Assembly: GCA_050633705.1 (NCBI GenBank)
Contig: JBOEGZ010000001.1
Span: 1-64,000, forward strand
From: JAJFHI01 sp050633705
GTDB lineage: Bacteria > Pseudomonadota > Alphaproteobacteria > Rhizobiales > Hyphomicrobiaceae
Length of the DNA: 64,000 bases
Direction of reading: 5' to 3'
The first letter of the stretch is position 1; every line of letters starts with the position of its first letter. Below, piece by piece: positions 1 to 9,289 of this stretch. The notes beneath the pieces are model-generated. The model searched no databases, was not told the origin of the DNA, and saw only the letters and a program-made list of their open reading frames with translations. A program made the translations under genes and the position numbers.

Positions 1-194
1 CATGAGCAATGTGGATGTCCGCACCGGGTCAACAGTGTGCATCGCCGTTTGCAATGTTACTTCCGCTACAGGTTGGAGCAAACATTACGGTCGTAACATC
101 GCGTCGCGATGTCGGCTTGCTCTGCAAAGCAGCAGGCGCGCGTAGGTAGCTGTTATACAAAAGCGGACTTTGCTCATCGACCAGCTATTGGCGA

Positions 195-947
195 CTATTC
201 CTTCTTATCTCCCTGTCCAGCCAGCCACTTTTGTAGGTTTTCTGCCAGCGCCGATTTGCGTTTTTGGGCCCGCTCACCAGCCGGATGGCCGGCTTTAGCA
301 GGGCTACTTTTCGGCTTGCTTTGGGAGCTGGAAGGCTTTGGCTCAGCTTTGGTTCTTTTTGGCTTTTTATCCAACGCATGCCCTCCCAGTTTGAGGGCGA
401 CGTCGGCGGTAAAGCGCGCGGCATCGTTGTTCAGGAGGTTCGGCGTAGCACTTGCGATTGCATCAAGCAGTGGATCAAGCCAGTCGTGTTCGGCTTTGGC
501 AAAGTTATTGAGAACATAATTGGCAACTTGATCCTTGCGTCCTGGATGACCAACCCCAATCCGCACGCGCACGTAGTCGTTGTCGAGGTGCGCGGAAATC
601 GAGCGCAACCCATTGTGCCCGGCATTGCCACCGCCGGTCTTCACCTTTAATTTGCCAGGCGCCAAATCGATTTCGTCGTAGAACACGATCACGTCTTGCG
701 GATTGATCTTTAAAAAACGCGCCGCTTCGCCAACCGAGCGTCCACTTTCATTCATGTAAGTTTGTGGCTTCAACAGCAGTATGCGTTCTGAGCCAATCCG
801 CCCGTCCAAGGCCTCGCCCTGAAAGCGCTTGCGCCAAGGTGACAGTGCGTTTGTATCTGCGATGCGCTCAAGCGCCATGAAACCGACGTTGTGCCGGTTG
901 CCAGCGTATTGCGTCCCAGGATTTCCAAGTCCAACCAAAAGTTTCAT
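195..947 (-). CDS. pth: Peptidyl-tRNA hydrolase with basic C-terminal tail
   Basis: Releases peptides or amino acids from peptidyl-tRNA that drops off ribosomes; a cytosolic monomer. The N-terminus shows the family motif LVGLGNPG, the catalytic histidine in GNRHNVGF (about residue 19), and the FYDEIDL and GGGNAGHNGLRS substrate-binding segments. At 250 aa it is longer than the usual 190 to 200. Residues after about 190 are a Lys/Pro/Ser-rich extension ending in a short helix-like segment. It lies downstream of the L25 gene on the same strand, a common bacterial pairing, but a strong hairpin terminator separates the two. The start is an ATG directly before the conserved motif. Identity is certain from motifs; the tail has no assigned role. 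Confidence 0.97.
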   Translation of the reverse strand: MKLLVGLGNPGTQYAGNRHNVGFMALERIADTNALSPWRKRFQGEALDGRIGSERILLLKPQTYMNESGRSVGEAARFLKINPQDVIVFYDEIDLAPGKLKVKTGGGNAGHNGLRSISAHLDNDYVRVRIGVGHPGRKDQVANYVLNNFAKAEHDWLDPLLDAIASATPNLLNNDAARFTADVALKLGGHALDKKPKRTKAEPKPSSSQSKPKSSPAKAGHPAGERAQKRKSALAENLQKWLAGQGDKKE

Positions 948-980
948 GTGGTGGTTTTATTTGAAGTTCGTCTGAGAGGC

Positions 981-1016
981 AAAAAAATAGCGGCCGCGAA
1001 AAAGATCGCGGCCGCT
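981..1016 (-). terminator. Intrinsic terminator after the L25 gene
   Basis: On the minus strand a perfect 11-bp inverted repeat (AGCGGCCGCGA / TCGCGGCCGCT, arms at 989-999 and 1006-1016) with a 6-nt loop is followed by a short A/T step and a run of seven T. It sits between the L25 stop and the pth start, so most L25 transcripts should end here and pth needs read-through or its own promoter. Confidence 0.9.
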
Positions 1017-1050
1017 AAATATTTCAAAGAGATGAGAATTCCTAAATTCT

Positions 1051-1734
1051 CTAATCTTCTTTTTTCTCTTCGCCTGACTTGTCTTCGTCACCGGCTTCGC
1101 CGCCAGCTTCAGCACTGGCTTCGGCTGCAGCAGCTTCTTCTGCTGCATCTTCAGCCTCGTCTTTACCGCCGCGGCTCTGGATCGTAGCAAGCGTGAAGTC
1201 GCGGTCATCAATAACCGGTTTCACGTTGTCTGGCAGAGTGATGGCTGAAACGTGGATCGTCTCACCGATATCGAGACCTTCCAAGTCGATAACAAATTCG
1301 GCAGGAATTGCATCGAACGGGCAAGTGACTTCAATCTCATGGCGAACCATGTTGAGGTTGCCGCCACGTTTAAGGCCTGGTGATTTCTCTTCATTTATCA
1401 CATGCAGTGGAACTTCAACGGTCACACGACCGTCGGCTGCGATGCGCATGAAATCAGCGTGCAGGGGTTTGTCTGAAACCGGATCAAGTTGAAAGTCGCG
1501 CGGTATAACAAGTGTTTTTTTACCGGTTACATCAATCTCGATGACAGTAGAGCTGAGCTTGCCTTTGAAATACTCCACAGCAAAGGTGTGGTAATCCAAA
1601 GCAATGGACTGAGCTGGTTCTTTGTTGCCGTAGATTACGGCTGGAATTTTTCCTTCACGGCGAACATGGCGTGCGGCCCCCTTGCCGACACGCTCGCGCA
1701 CCGTGGCAGAGAGCGTAATGCGCTCTTGAGCCAT
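1051..1734 (-). CDS. rplY: 50S ribosomal protein L25/general stress protein Ctc (TL5 type)
   Basis: Binds 5S rRNA in the large ribosomal subunit. The 227-aa product has the N-terminal L25 domain (starting MAQERITLSATVRERVGKG), then the second beta domain found in TL5/Ctc proteins, then a strongly acidic Ala/Glu/Asp tail of about 40 residues. The open frame extends upstream to 2001, but the ATG at 1734 has a good Shine-Dalgarno (AGGAG, spacing 7) and matches the family start. Its leader carries a terminator-like hairpin (listed separately), so expression may be controlled by attenuation; that is inference. Identity is secure. Confidence 0.97.
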   Translation of the reverse strand: MAQERITLSATVRERVGKGAARHVRREGKIPAVIYGNKEPAQSIALDYHTFAVEYFKGKLSSTVIEIDVTGKKTLVIPRDFQLDPVSDKPLHADFMRIAADGRVTVEVPLHVINEEKSPGLKRGGNLNMVRHEIEVTCPFDAIPAEFVIDLEGLDIGETIHVSAITLPDNVKPVIDDRDFTLATIQSRGGKDEAEDAAEEAAAAEASAEAGGEAGDEDKSGEEKKED

Positions 1735-1749
1735 GGGTCGTCTCCTAAT

Positions 1750-1784
1750 AAAAAACGGCCCCAATCCACGTCGGAATGGGGACC
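1750..1784 (-). promoter_or_regulatory. Terminator-like hairpin in the rplY leader
   Basis: Read on the minus strand, an imperfect stem (GGCCCCA arm at 1757-1763 extended by TCC at 1765-1767, against GGA at 1773-1775 and TGGGG-CC at 1777-1784, loop ACGTC) is followed by six T, and the L25 Shine-Dalgarno begins only a few bases later. No minus-strand gene lies upstream for it to terminate, since the neighbouring DoxX gene is on the plus strand. It therefore looks like a leader attenuator. No ligand or protein is known from the sequence. Confidence 0.55.
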
Positions 1785-2054
1785 ATTGACCAGACGTTGC
1801 CTCCAAGGGTGCCACATCTGGGTCCGACGATAACCGGACGGGGCTGTATACCGAGCGCGGGGCAAGAAGGAAAGGGGATAATCGAGCCGAAGTGACGCTC
1901 TTGCGGGGGCGGGCCAGATTTTTCAGCAGCACACATACTAGTTTGCGCGTCTCGTCAGCCAAATTACAGTGGAATTGGCGATTGTCGGTCGACTGTGACA
2001 TCGAATATCGGATACCGTTTGCAGCAGCAACTTATGGCTTAGGGGGAATGATCT
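1785..2054. other. Intergenic region between rplY and doxX
   Basis: With the leader hairpin this gives about 320 bases without a gene. It must hold the rplY promoter on the minus strand and the doxX promoter on the plus strand, but I could not pick convincing -35/-10 pairs. The minus-strand open frame running through it is an upstream extension of L25 with no family similarity. Confidence 0.5.
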
Positions 2055-2438
2055 ATGCTGAACACTTGGCAGCCGCGCATTCTGAGCGTTTTACGGATGG
2101 TATCGGCGTTTATATTCTTGCTGCATGGCTCACAAAAACTTTTGGGCGTTCCAGCATCGACCCGTCCAGCGCCTGAAATGTTTTCAATGATTTGGACCGC
2201 CGGTGTATTGGAATTGTTTGGTGGGGCATTGCTTCTTGTTGGTTTGTTCACGCGACCGGTGGCATTTGTACTGTCAGGACTGATGGCTGCGGCCTATTTC
2301 ATTGCTCACGCGCCGCGCGATTTTTACCCGACATTGAACGGCGGTGACGCCGCCATCCTGTACTGTTTTATTTTTCTATATTTGGTGTTTGCAGGTGGTG
2401 GATCGTGGGCGTTGGATCGATTTATCCGGCAAAACTAA
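2055..2438 (+). CDS. DoxX family inner-membrane protein
   Basis: A 127-aa, four-helix membrane protein of the DoxX family. Recognisable features are the early ILRMVSAFIFLLHGSQKL segment, the helix pair around GVLELFGGALLLVGLFTR, and the final LYLVFAGGGSWALDRFI segment. DoxX proteins are linked to sulfur or redox chemistry in some organisms, but most copies have no assigned function. The ATG has a strong AGGGGG upstream. The stop codon at 2436-2438 abuts the stop of the convergent mannose-1-phosphate guanylyltransferase gene with no gap. Family is sure; function is not. Confidence 0.9.
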   Translation: MLNTWQPRILSVLRMVSAFIFLLHGSQKLLGVPASTRPAPEMFSMIWTAGVLELFGGALLLVGLFTRPVAFVLSGLMAAAYFIAHAPRDFYPTLNGGDAAILYCFIFLYLVFAGGGSWALDRFIRQN

Positions 2439-3497
2439 TTAGCCGGCGCGTTTTTCTTTGATGGCCGCGAGAACCTGTTTCACAGATTCCGATTTGTCCC
2501 GTGTTGTCACCAATACGGCATCCGGCGTTGTGACGACGACAACGTTGTCCAAGCCTGAAACGGCTGTGACAATGGTGTCTGGACTGCGAACGAGACAATT
2601 TTGCGAGTCGATACAAATCGCGTGACCCGTGGTTGCATTTCCTTCTGTGTCTTTGTCTGACAGTGTCCACACTGCATCCCAACTGCCGATATCGGACCAG
2701 CCCATGCTTGCCGGTATCACGCTTGCCCGTTCCGTTTTCTCCATGACAGCGTAGTCAATTGAAATTTTTTGTGCCTTTTTGAATTCATTTTCTGCCAGGC
2801 GTAGGAAGTCTTGATCTTGTTGGCCGTTCGAGATCGCAGCTTGTGCCGCTGATAAAATAGCTGGCGCGTGAACGTTCAATTCGTCGATCATATCGTTAGC
2901 CTGGAACATGAAGTTTCCACTGTTCCACAGATAGCCATTGGTCAAATAGGACTTGGCTGTTGCAGCATCGGGTTTTTCCACAAACGAAGAAAGTTGAAAT
3001 GCTTGCGTGTTGGCGATTGCAGCTCCTGGCTTCAAATACCCATACCCGGTTGCAGGGTAGGTTGGCTCGATGCCGAACGTGACGATTTTACCTTGTTTGG
3101 TCACGTCATCAGCTTGTCGACAGATGTTGTGGAAGGTTGCGACGTCTGCAATCGCATGGTCGGCTGCAAGGATGAGTGCGGTTGTCGTCGCGTCACGGGC
3201 AAAGGCACGAAGCGCTGAGACAGCGACGGCTGGCGCGCTGTCTCGGGCGATGGGTTCGAGGATGATTTCGCAATCAATCCCGATCGCGCGCGCTTGTTCG
3301 GCAACGATAAAACGAAACCGCTCGTTGGTAATGACAATTGGCTTGTCGAAAAGGTCAGGCACATCAAGACGCGCAAGGGTGTCTTGAAAGGTCGACCGTG
3401 CGGTGAACAAGGGCATGAACTGTTTTGGCATCTCGTCGCGCGACTGTGGCCAAAGCCGCGTTCCAGAGCCACCACACATGATGACGGGAATAATCAT
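2439..3497 (-). CDS. manC: Mannose-1-phosphate guanylyltransferase
   Basis: Makes GDP-mannose from mannose 1-phosphate and GTP for surface polysaccharide synthesis in the cytosol. The 352-aa product has the nucleotidyltransferase signature GGSGTRLWP near the N-terminus, followed by PKQF, and the FVEKPD sugar-phosphate motif near the middle. It lacks the C-terminal phosphomannose isomerase domain of bifunctional type II enzymes, so it is the short form. I chose the ATG at 3497 over a TTG three codons upstream. It stands alone and is convergent with doxX; no other GDP-mannose pathway gene is in the window. Confident. Confidence 0.93.
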   Translation of the reverse strand: MIIPVIMCGGSGTRLWPQSRDEMPKQFMPLFTARSTFQDTLARLDVPDLFDKPIVITNERFRFIVAEQARAIGIDCEIILEPIARDSAPAVAVSALRAFARDATTTALILAADHAIADVATFHNICRQADDVTKQGKIVTFGIEPTYPATGYGYLKPGAAIANTQAFQLSSFVEKPDAATAKSYLTNGYLWNSGNFMFQANDMIDELNVHAPAILSAAQAAISNGQQDQDFLRLAENEFKKAQKISIDYAVMEKTERASVIPASMGWSDIGSWDAVWTLSDKDTEGNATTGHAICIDSQNCLVRSPDTIVTAVSGLDNVVVVTTPDAVLVTTRDKSESVKQVLAAIKEKRAG

Positions 3498-3670
3498 GGT
3501 TACCAACGATTGATTTGTTAACGGCTAAGCAAGACGAAAACGTCCGTCTCTTGCAATCTGTTATTGATGATTGTTGGCTGAGTGTACAGACAGCCGCAAA
3601 GCTTTCCCAGGATATACCAATTTTCAGTTAAGCAGGTGTTTGTTGTGCGCCATTCTCTCTTCAAACAGCG

Positions 3671-4924
3671 TTAGTCGTTTCCCTCACCAAACGCTGGGCT
3701 CGGAGTTGTGATGTCAAACTGTGAGACCCCGGCCTGGGCTGTGTAGAGTTCGATGCAATTGCCAGGTCCATCGGTGAACATCCAGATATGGCCACTCTGG
3801 GTTTTTGTGGAAAAGCTTTCGCCTTTGTTGAGTGCTGCCTTGTCAATCGGTGTCCCTTCAGCGTTGAGCCACATGACCGCACGATACCCGTCTGAGTTAT
3901 TTTTGAATGTCAGTGAGACGGGCGCACCTTTCTTGTTCGATTTGAGCTTCCCCCAGTCGTCACACTTTAGCTTGGCGCGCGGCGAATTGATTGCACGCAA
4001 CACAACACAGTCTTTCAAGAACTGGCGTACAGCACGATTGCTGCCCCGATTCACAAGGGGCAGGGTCATCGATTGGCCGCCAGCAATGGCGTAGGTCAAT
4101 GTTCCCCCGCGCGCCAAAACGGTCCAAAAGACGTTGTTGAATGCGGGTTTCATTTTCAGGCCCACGACGCCTTCATCGGTATCAGCGCCGGTATAAATTT
4201 CGCCGACGAAGGAATTTGCATAGGTGCCAGAAGCGAGATTGATCATAACAGGTGTGGCGTTCGGACTGGATGTCAGTTGATAGTTCATCAACGTGGTTGG
4301 TGCGGTCGTGGTCTTTCCCGCATCGCAACTGGCTTCAAACAAAACCGCGTCGGTCTCTGGCACGCCATAGCTCAAAACGGCGCGACGAAACCCATTCTTG
4401 TTTTTTGCATCCGGTATGCGGTGAGCTTGCCAAATCATACCAGCTTCGAGCTCTTCTTGCGGATTGTTGACGTTGGCGGCATTGGAAGATTTCTTGACAC
4501 AAACTCCATCGACCATATGGCGATCACCTTCGCAGCCGATTTCGACGTGGCTTTTATTTGGATATTCGAGGTTTTCTAACTCCTGCTCGATCACTGCGAG
4601 GCGATCAGCGTAGGCATCACGAATGCATTGATAGTTATTACCGCATCGATTGCGTTCTTTCAGCCAGCCAAGTTGCTCAGCCCGCAAGGCTTTGAAGTCT
4701 GCCTTGCTGAGTTTCTTCTTTAAGATCTGGTAGACCTCGTTCATTGCTGCATCATCGCGCGTTAAATGGCGGTCAAGACAGATTTCACGTTCGGTGGCGT
4801 TCTTGAGTTTTGCGCAGGCGGCCTCTCGCATGGCGGCTTTGTCTTGCTGTGCAACGGCTGGTGTTGTGATGGAAAGCGCTGCGGTGAGCATGATGACTGT
4901 CAATCTAGAAGTGCAACGAAACAT
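3671..4924 (-). CDS. Secreted protein with LprI-like (DUF1311) domain
   Basis: A 417-aa exported protein. Residues 1 to about 26 form a signal peptide ending in PAVAQ. Residues about 33 to 105 carry the cysteine-patterned LprI/DUF1311 domain (C-x-K...REICLD...LGWLKERNRC...CIRDAYADRL). This domain is found in a mycobacterial lysozyme inhibitor and in many uncharacterised periplasmic proteins. The remaining 300 residues resemble nothing I can name; they contain two clear beta-rich blocks and scattered cysteines. The open frame continues upstream to 5353, but the ATG at 4924 has a good AGGAG and starts the signal peptide. It is divergent from the vWA gene. Lysozyme inhibition is only a possibility. 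Confidence 0.8.
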   Translation of the reverse strand: MFRCTSRLTVIMLTAALSITTPAVAQQDKAAMREAACAKLKNATEREICLDRHLTRDDAAMNEVYQILKKKLSKADFKALRAEQLGWLKERNRCGNNYQCIRDAYADRLAVIEQELENLEYPNKSHVEIGCEGDRHMVDGVCVKKSSNAANVNNPQEELEAGMIWQAHRIPDAKNKNGFRRAVLSYGVPETDAVLFEASCDAGKTTTAPTTLMNYQLTSSPNATPVMINLASGTYANSFVGEIYTGADTDEGVVGLKMKPAFNNVFWTVLARGGTLTYAIAGGQSMTLPLVNRGSNRAVRQFLKDCVVLRAINSPRAKLKCDDWGKLKSNKKGAPVSLTFKNNSDGYRAVMWLNAEGTPIDKAALNKGESFSTKTQSGHIWMFTDGPGNCIELYTAQAGVSQFDITTPSPAFGEGND

Positions 4925-5273
4925 AAAGGTCTCCTGAAGTGGCACGATGGGTTCGAAGCGCGTTTTCGGGGTAAATATTTTCGGCGCGCAAGGATTAACT
5001 TCCGGCCATGTGTTTATGGCACGGTGCCAAGGCGCAACACCAGCCAACAATTGTGAACAACACAGCAAGTGGCAAGTCACATCAATTATCGCTTGTTGCG
5101 TGTAAATACCGGTGAGCCAATGGCAATCCAGCCGCCACGCTTGCCACAGCGAACCCCCTTCACAAGTTCTGCAAACAACGGTCAATGCTGTGCCGCAGTT
5201 CTGCCCAACAACAGGCACAGATTCGCGACACGTTCCGGCCAGTTTGGATAAACAATTTTTTGGGATAGGAAAC
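4925..5273. promoter_or_regulatory. Divergent intergenic region (LprI-like / vWA)
   Basis: About 350 bases between two divergent exported-protein genes. It contains the Shine-Dalgarno sequences of both genes at its ends and must hold both promoters. I found no convincing -35/-10 pair, strong hairpin or operator dyad. Long open frames cross it on both strands, but they are extensions of the flanking genes without recognisable sequence. Confidence 0.5.
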
Positions 5274-6605
5274 ATGTTGTCAGCACTTCGCCAATTTTCG
5301 AAGCTCGCAGCCCTCTGTGCAACGGGCGTTTTGAGTGTCACATTTCCGGCCACAGCTGAGGTTTCGATGAGTGCCGACCTCGGCGCTGAAGTGATTCAGT
5401 CTGAAGACAATGGAAGCGTTTATTTGCGCCTCAGTCTAAAAGCGATCAAGCGGTTACAAGAAAAACAGCGCGCTCCCGTCAATATCGCGTTGGTTCTTGA
5501 TCGGTCTGGTTCGATGAGGGGTGATCGGATTGCAGCAGCCAAGGACGCAGCCCAAATTGCCCTTGATCGACTATCGAGAGGTGATGTGGCCTCGGTTGTC
5601 GCCTATAACAATAAGGTTGCAACCTTGCAGGCGGCGACACGCCTGACCAAATTCTCCCGGCTTAAAGATCGTATTGAAGAGCTAACGGCACAAGGTGGAA
5701 CCGCCCTTTATGCAGGCGTCGTGGAGGGCGGACGGCAGGTGCGTGAATTTCGCGCCTCCGATAAGGTCTCCAGAGTCATTCTTCTCTCAGATGGCCAGGC
5801 CAATATCGGTCCCTCCAGCCCAGAGGAGTTGGGTGACCTAGGACGCAAACTTGGTGCAGAAGGGATCTCTGTTACGACCATTGGTTTGGGATTGCAATAT
5901 AACGAAGACCTGATGAGTAAGCTGGCATTGGCCAGTGATGGCAACCACGCGTTTGCTGAAACTCCAGAAGATCTCATAAAGATCTTTAACTCAGAATTTG
6001 GTGATGTCTTATCTGTTGTCGCGACAGACATCATCATCAACATTGAATGCCGCCCTGGTTTTAAACCCAAGCGCGTTTTCGGCCGAGACGCAAAAATCGA
6101 TGGCAACCGCATTCAGCTAAAACTCAATCAACTCTATGCCGCACAAGAAAAATATCTGATCGTTGAACTTGATGGTTCACCAGTGGGCACTACAGGTTTG
6201 GCCGATATAGCCGAAGTTGATATTGACTACTTGAACCTCGAGACAAAGAAACGGCGTGGGTTTAACAAAAAAGTGCAAGCCGAGGTGTCCAGTGACAAAT
6301 CTAAGGCTAAGGCCAGCGTCAATAAATCGGTCATGTCACAGGTTGCGACGCAAATTGCAACTGAGCGTTATAAAAGAGCTGTCGTCCAGCGTGATAAAGG
6401 CGACATTGCAGGGGCACGTAAGATTTTGGAATCCAACGCGGCTTACCTGCGCGATAAAGCGCAAGAATACAGTGCGCCAAATCTTGCCGAGTTTGAAAAA
6501 AAGAACCGGACAAAAGCCGGACAGCTCGACGCCAAAAACTGGGCAAAGACAAGAAAGTCCATGCGTCATGATCAGTTCAAGTATGGCGCACAGCAGTCTT
6601 ATTAG
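5274..6605 (+). CDS. Secreted von Willebrand factor A domain protein
   Basis: A 443-aa exported protein. The ATG at 5274 (GGATAGG upstream) starts a signal peptide cleaved near TFPATAE. The vWA domain spans about residues 68 to 245 and has an intact metal-ion adhesion site: DRSGS (residues 76-80), GGTALYAG and the LLSDGQANIG strand. The last 200 residues are a beta segment followed by a Lys-rich helical tail with repeated RDKGDIAGARKIL-type text. Such vWA proteins usually bind protein partners or act with an AAA+ ATPase; none is adjacent. The longer frame from 5112 has no signal peptide and is not preferred. Confidence 0.85.
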   Translation: MLSALRQFSKLAALCATGVLSVTFPATAEVSMSADLGAEVIQSEDNGSVYLRLSLKAIKRLQEKQRAPVNIALVLDRSGSMRGDRIAAAKDAAQIALDRLSRGDVASVVAYNNKVATLQAATRLTKFSRLKDRIEELTAQGGTALYAGVVEGGRQVREFRASDKVSRVILLSDGQANIGPSSPEELGDLGRKLGAEGISVTTIGLGLQYNEDLMSKLALASDGNHAFAETPEDLIKIFNSEFGDVLSVVATDIIINIECRPGFKPKRVFGRDAKIDGNRIQLKLNQLYAAQEKYLIVELDGSPVGTTGLADIAEVDIDYLNLETKKRRGFNKKVQAEVSSDKSKAKASVNKSVMSQVATQIATERYKRAVVQRDKGDIAGARKILESNAAYLRDKAQEYSAPNLAEFEKKNRTKAGQLDAKNWAKTRKSMRHDQFKYGAQQSY

Positions 6606-6740
6606 GACCGCGGCCGTCACTTTGTGGAATTTTTGTTGAGCTTTGGGTTGGAGGAGCCGTGTGGTGCTTCCAGCCCGGCGCGCAACGTTGCGCTTGTGGC
6701 GTCACCTGTCACGCGTCGTGGCGAGTGATAAAGGTTCAGG

Positions 6741-8072
6741 TTATCGATAAAGAAGGTAATGGGCGCGTTGGTCTTTAAATTTCGAAATGTCGTTTTGCCA
6801 ACTTGCAATAATTTCTTTGGCGCTTTTTCTAGATTTTAGCATGCGATGCAGGTCTTTTGTTCCAGCGAGCAAATGGAACATCTTAAGTTCCGTAAACAAT
6901 CGCGCACGGTTGACACGCCTTGCCTCTTGAACCAATTGGGCGAGGATATGGATGCCGGTTTCCAAGGGTTCAAATGCATTAATGTCTGTCAGATTGATCC
7001 GCACCCCTGTGAGTTTTGTGTTTTTGAAGCGTGGATGAGCTGCCACACCTTTGATTGAGCGGGGCACATAGGACTGTGTGTGGAAGCTAACGCCAGGGCG
7101 TCCAAGCTTGTTTAGGCGCTGCGCCAATGCTTTGGCGTCAAGCCAGGGCGCGCCGATGAGGGAAAATGGAGTTGGTGTTCCTCGTCCTTCGTTGACGGCT
7201 GTCAGGCCAACAAGGCCTGTTCCAGGGTAGACGAGGGCAGATTCAAATGTTGGAATATTTGGGCTGGTGGCGACCCATTTGCGACGTGTTGCAGGCCATA
7301 TCATCGACCGGTTCCATCCTGACATTTCAATAACCTCAAGTTCGAGTGTCTCAAGCCCCTTGAGCCACTTTTCACCTTTAATCATCAGCGCCAACTCACC
7401 GACAGTCATGCCGTGAGCGATCGGGATTGGATATTGCCCAACAAACGAATGTTGCGCTGGTTGGAGTATAAATCCGGAAACGTATTTGCCCCCAAGGGGG
7501 TTGGGGCGATCAAGCACAACGAAGGGAATTTTGGCGTCAGCGGCAGCCTGCATCGCCAAACCCATCGTGGAAATATAGGTGTAAAAGCGAACGCCGACAT
7601 CTTGAATATCGAAAACGAGAACATCGATATTGCGCAACATGTGAGCCGTCGGTTTTCGCGTTTTTCCATAAAGAGAATAGACGGGGATGCCGGTGCTTGG
7701 GTCAACACCGCCGGCGACTTTGGCGCCGGCCTCGATGGCCCCGCGAAAGCCGTGCTCAGGAGCCAGGATCGCGGTGAGTTGCACACCTTTGGCTTGATGT
7801 ATCATGTCTGCCAAATGGGCGCTGTTAACAAGGCCGGTTTGATTTGTAACTAAGCCAACCCGAAGACCTTTGAGCGGGGCGAAGGCAGATGCAACGAGGC
7901 GTTCGGCACCGGTTGCAAAGGCGCGGCTTTTAGAAGGCTGTTGGCTCATTGCAGGATGTGTCAGGCCCATTGCTGTGGCGGTAAAAAGAGCGGCGCGAAC
8001 GAAATTCTGTAAATTCTCTATAGCTATATGGCGGCTTGTGAATAGCATTGTCCATCCATTTGAATAAGCCAT
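6741..8072 (-). CDS. DUF1343 exo-beta-N-acetylmuramidase (NamZ-like)
   Basis: A 443-aa protein of the DUF1343 (GH171) family. The characterised member, NamZ of Bacillus subtilis, removes MurNAc from non-reducing ends of peptidoglycan fragments. Recognisable motifs are VGLVTNQTG, LAPEHGFRG, PVYSLYG, VLVFDIQDVGVRFYTY, VVLDRPNPLGG, SPNIPTFES and YPGTGL, all in family order. An N-terminal hydrophobic segment ending near HPAMSQQ suggests export to the periplasm. The start is uncertain: ATG at 8072 is used, with ATG at 8048 also possible. The C-terminus ends in the family-typical YLLYR. Suggests cell-wall recycling. Confidence 0.92.
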   Translation of the reverse strand: MAYSNGWTMLFTSRHIAIENLQNFVRAALFTATAMGLTHPAMSQQPSKSRAFATGAERLVASAFAPLKGLRVGLVTNQTGLVNSAHLADMIHQAKGVQLTAILAPEHGFRGAIEAGAKVAGGVDPSTGIPVYSLYGKTRKPTAHMLRNIDVLVFDIQDVGVRFYTYISTMGLAMQAAADAKIPFVVLDRPNPLGGKYVSGFILQPAQHSFVGQYPIPIAHGMTVGELALMIKGEKWLKGLETLELEVIEMSGWNRSMIWPATRRKWVATSPNIPTFESALVYPGTGLVGLTAVNEGRGTPTPFSLIGAPWLDAKALAQRLNKLGRPGVSFHTQSYVPRSIKGVAAHPRFKNTKLTGVRINLTDINAFEPLETGIHILAQLVQEARRVNRARLFTELKMFHLLAGTKDLHRMLKSRKSAKEIIASWQNDISKFKDQRAHYLLYR

Positions 8073-8257
8073 ATTAGGACATCGGTTTGGATTGCATTAA
8101 CGCCAATCACACGGTCTATAAACCATCACGCTCAAATGTCCTCGCGACATCAACATTCTTAACACGATGAAAAGCAGTTGTGCGGTCCAATATCGTCCAT
8201 ATTAGAGTACTGGCACCTTGCGCGACTTTTTTTTAGTGTTTGTTGCCTGAGAGATAG

Positions 8258-9289
8258 ATGGAATTCGCTGGAATGCATAAGCGGTTTTGTAATTGGTTGG
8301 CGATGTTTTGTCTGGTTTTTTTTGCCGGAAGTTTTCCAGCCCTGGCCGGTGTGAATTTTACGACATCAGTTCAACACTATGAATTAGGAACCGACATTGA
8401 GCGGTGGCAGGATATCTATCGTGCCATTAAAAAATGGGGTCCGTATAGTCATCGCAAAAACACCACTGTATTTGGACAGGCAGAAGGCGACTTTAAGTGG
8501 AAGTACAAAGTTCGCCGCGATGGCAATCTGTGTAGCATCTCCAACCTCGATATAAACGTCCACGTAGAACTGAGATTGCCGGAATGGTTGTCGAAATATG
8601 CTTCAACAGACGGTGCGCAAGAGGTGTTTTCATGCGTATCGCAAACGGTTACGACACATGAAAACCGACACGCGGAAATTTGGCGCGAGACGGCAAATAA
8701 AATGCATCGTGCAGCGAAAGCCGGACTGACCCGCATCTCATGTCACAAATTTGAAGACCGTGCGGGTGCCTTGCTACGCAATGAATACCGCAGCGGCAGC
8801 CGCCGCCAGGCAAAGTTTGACACCGCCGACTACAAACGCCCGCGTTATCAAAAATGTTGGAAGATTGGTCGCCAGTTTGCCCAAACTCGCCAGGTGGCAG
8901 AGATGGCAGACGTAAATCGGACAAATATGAACACCCACGTTGCAGCCGACACTATACCTGAGGTGTTGGAAGAGACCTCCACCAAAGCTGAAACGTCAAA
9001 CACTGAACCCCAGTCGTTTGGCTACGTCGCCAGCTTTGGTTTGTTATTCTTGGCAATTTCTGCAGCTTTCAGTTTGTTTCTCATTCGAGAAATCGCGAAT
9101 AATTCGGACATTGATGCACCCATCTCTGAAGGGCCGATGGATGAAGCCTTGAAGGCCTATCACCAACGCAATGCCAAACACCGGACACGACGGGTTGCGG
9201 ATGTGCGCAAGAAACCAAATGCGTTCGGTGAAACGCCAAGTCGTCAAGCGCCATCACAACCAGAGCGCACGTTTGGCCAACGCTCCTAA
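8258..9289 (+). CDS. DUF922-like Zn-protease-type membrane protein
   Basis: A 343-aa protein with a signal sequence (residues 1 to about 30, ending FPALAG), a DUF922-like domain (about 31 to 185), a low-complexity linker, one transmembrane helix at about 253 to 276, and a basic cytoplasmic tail. The domain holds an HExxH zinc motif (HENRH, residues 134-138) in the THENRHAEIW context typical of DUF922, a family predicted to be zinc proteases but not characterised to my knowledge. The single helix would place the domain in the periplasm. An ATG five codons later is an alternative start. It is divergent from namZ with 185 bp between. Confidence 0.75.
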   Translation: MEFAGMHKRFCNWLAMFCLVFFAGSFPALAGVNFTTSVQHYELGTDIERWQDIYRAIKKWGPYSHRKNTTVFGQAEGDFKWKYKVRRDGNLCSISNLDINVHVELRLPEWLSKYASTDGAQEVFSCVSQTVTTHENRHAEIWRETANKMHRAAKAGLTRISCHKFEDRAGALLRNEYRSGSRRQAKFDTADYKRPRYQKCWKIGRQFAQTRQVAEMADVNRTNMNTHVAADTIPEVLEETSTKAETSNTEPQSFGYVASFGLLFLAISAAFSLFLIREIANNSDIDAPISEGPMDEALKAYHQRNAKHRTRRVADVRKKPNAFGETPSRQAPSQPERTFGQRS

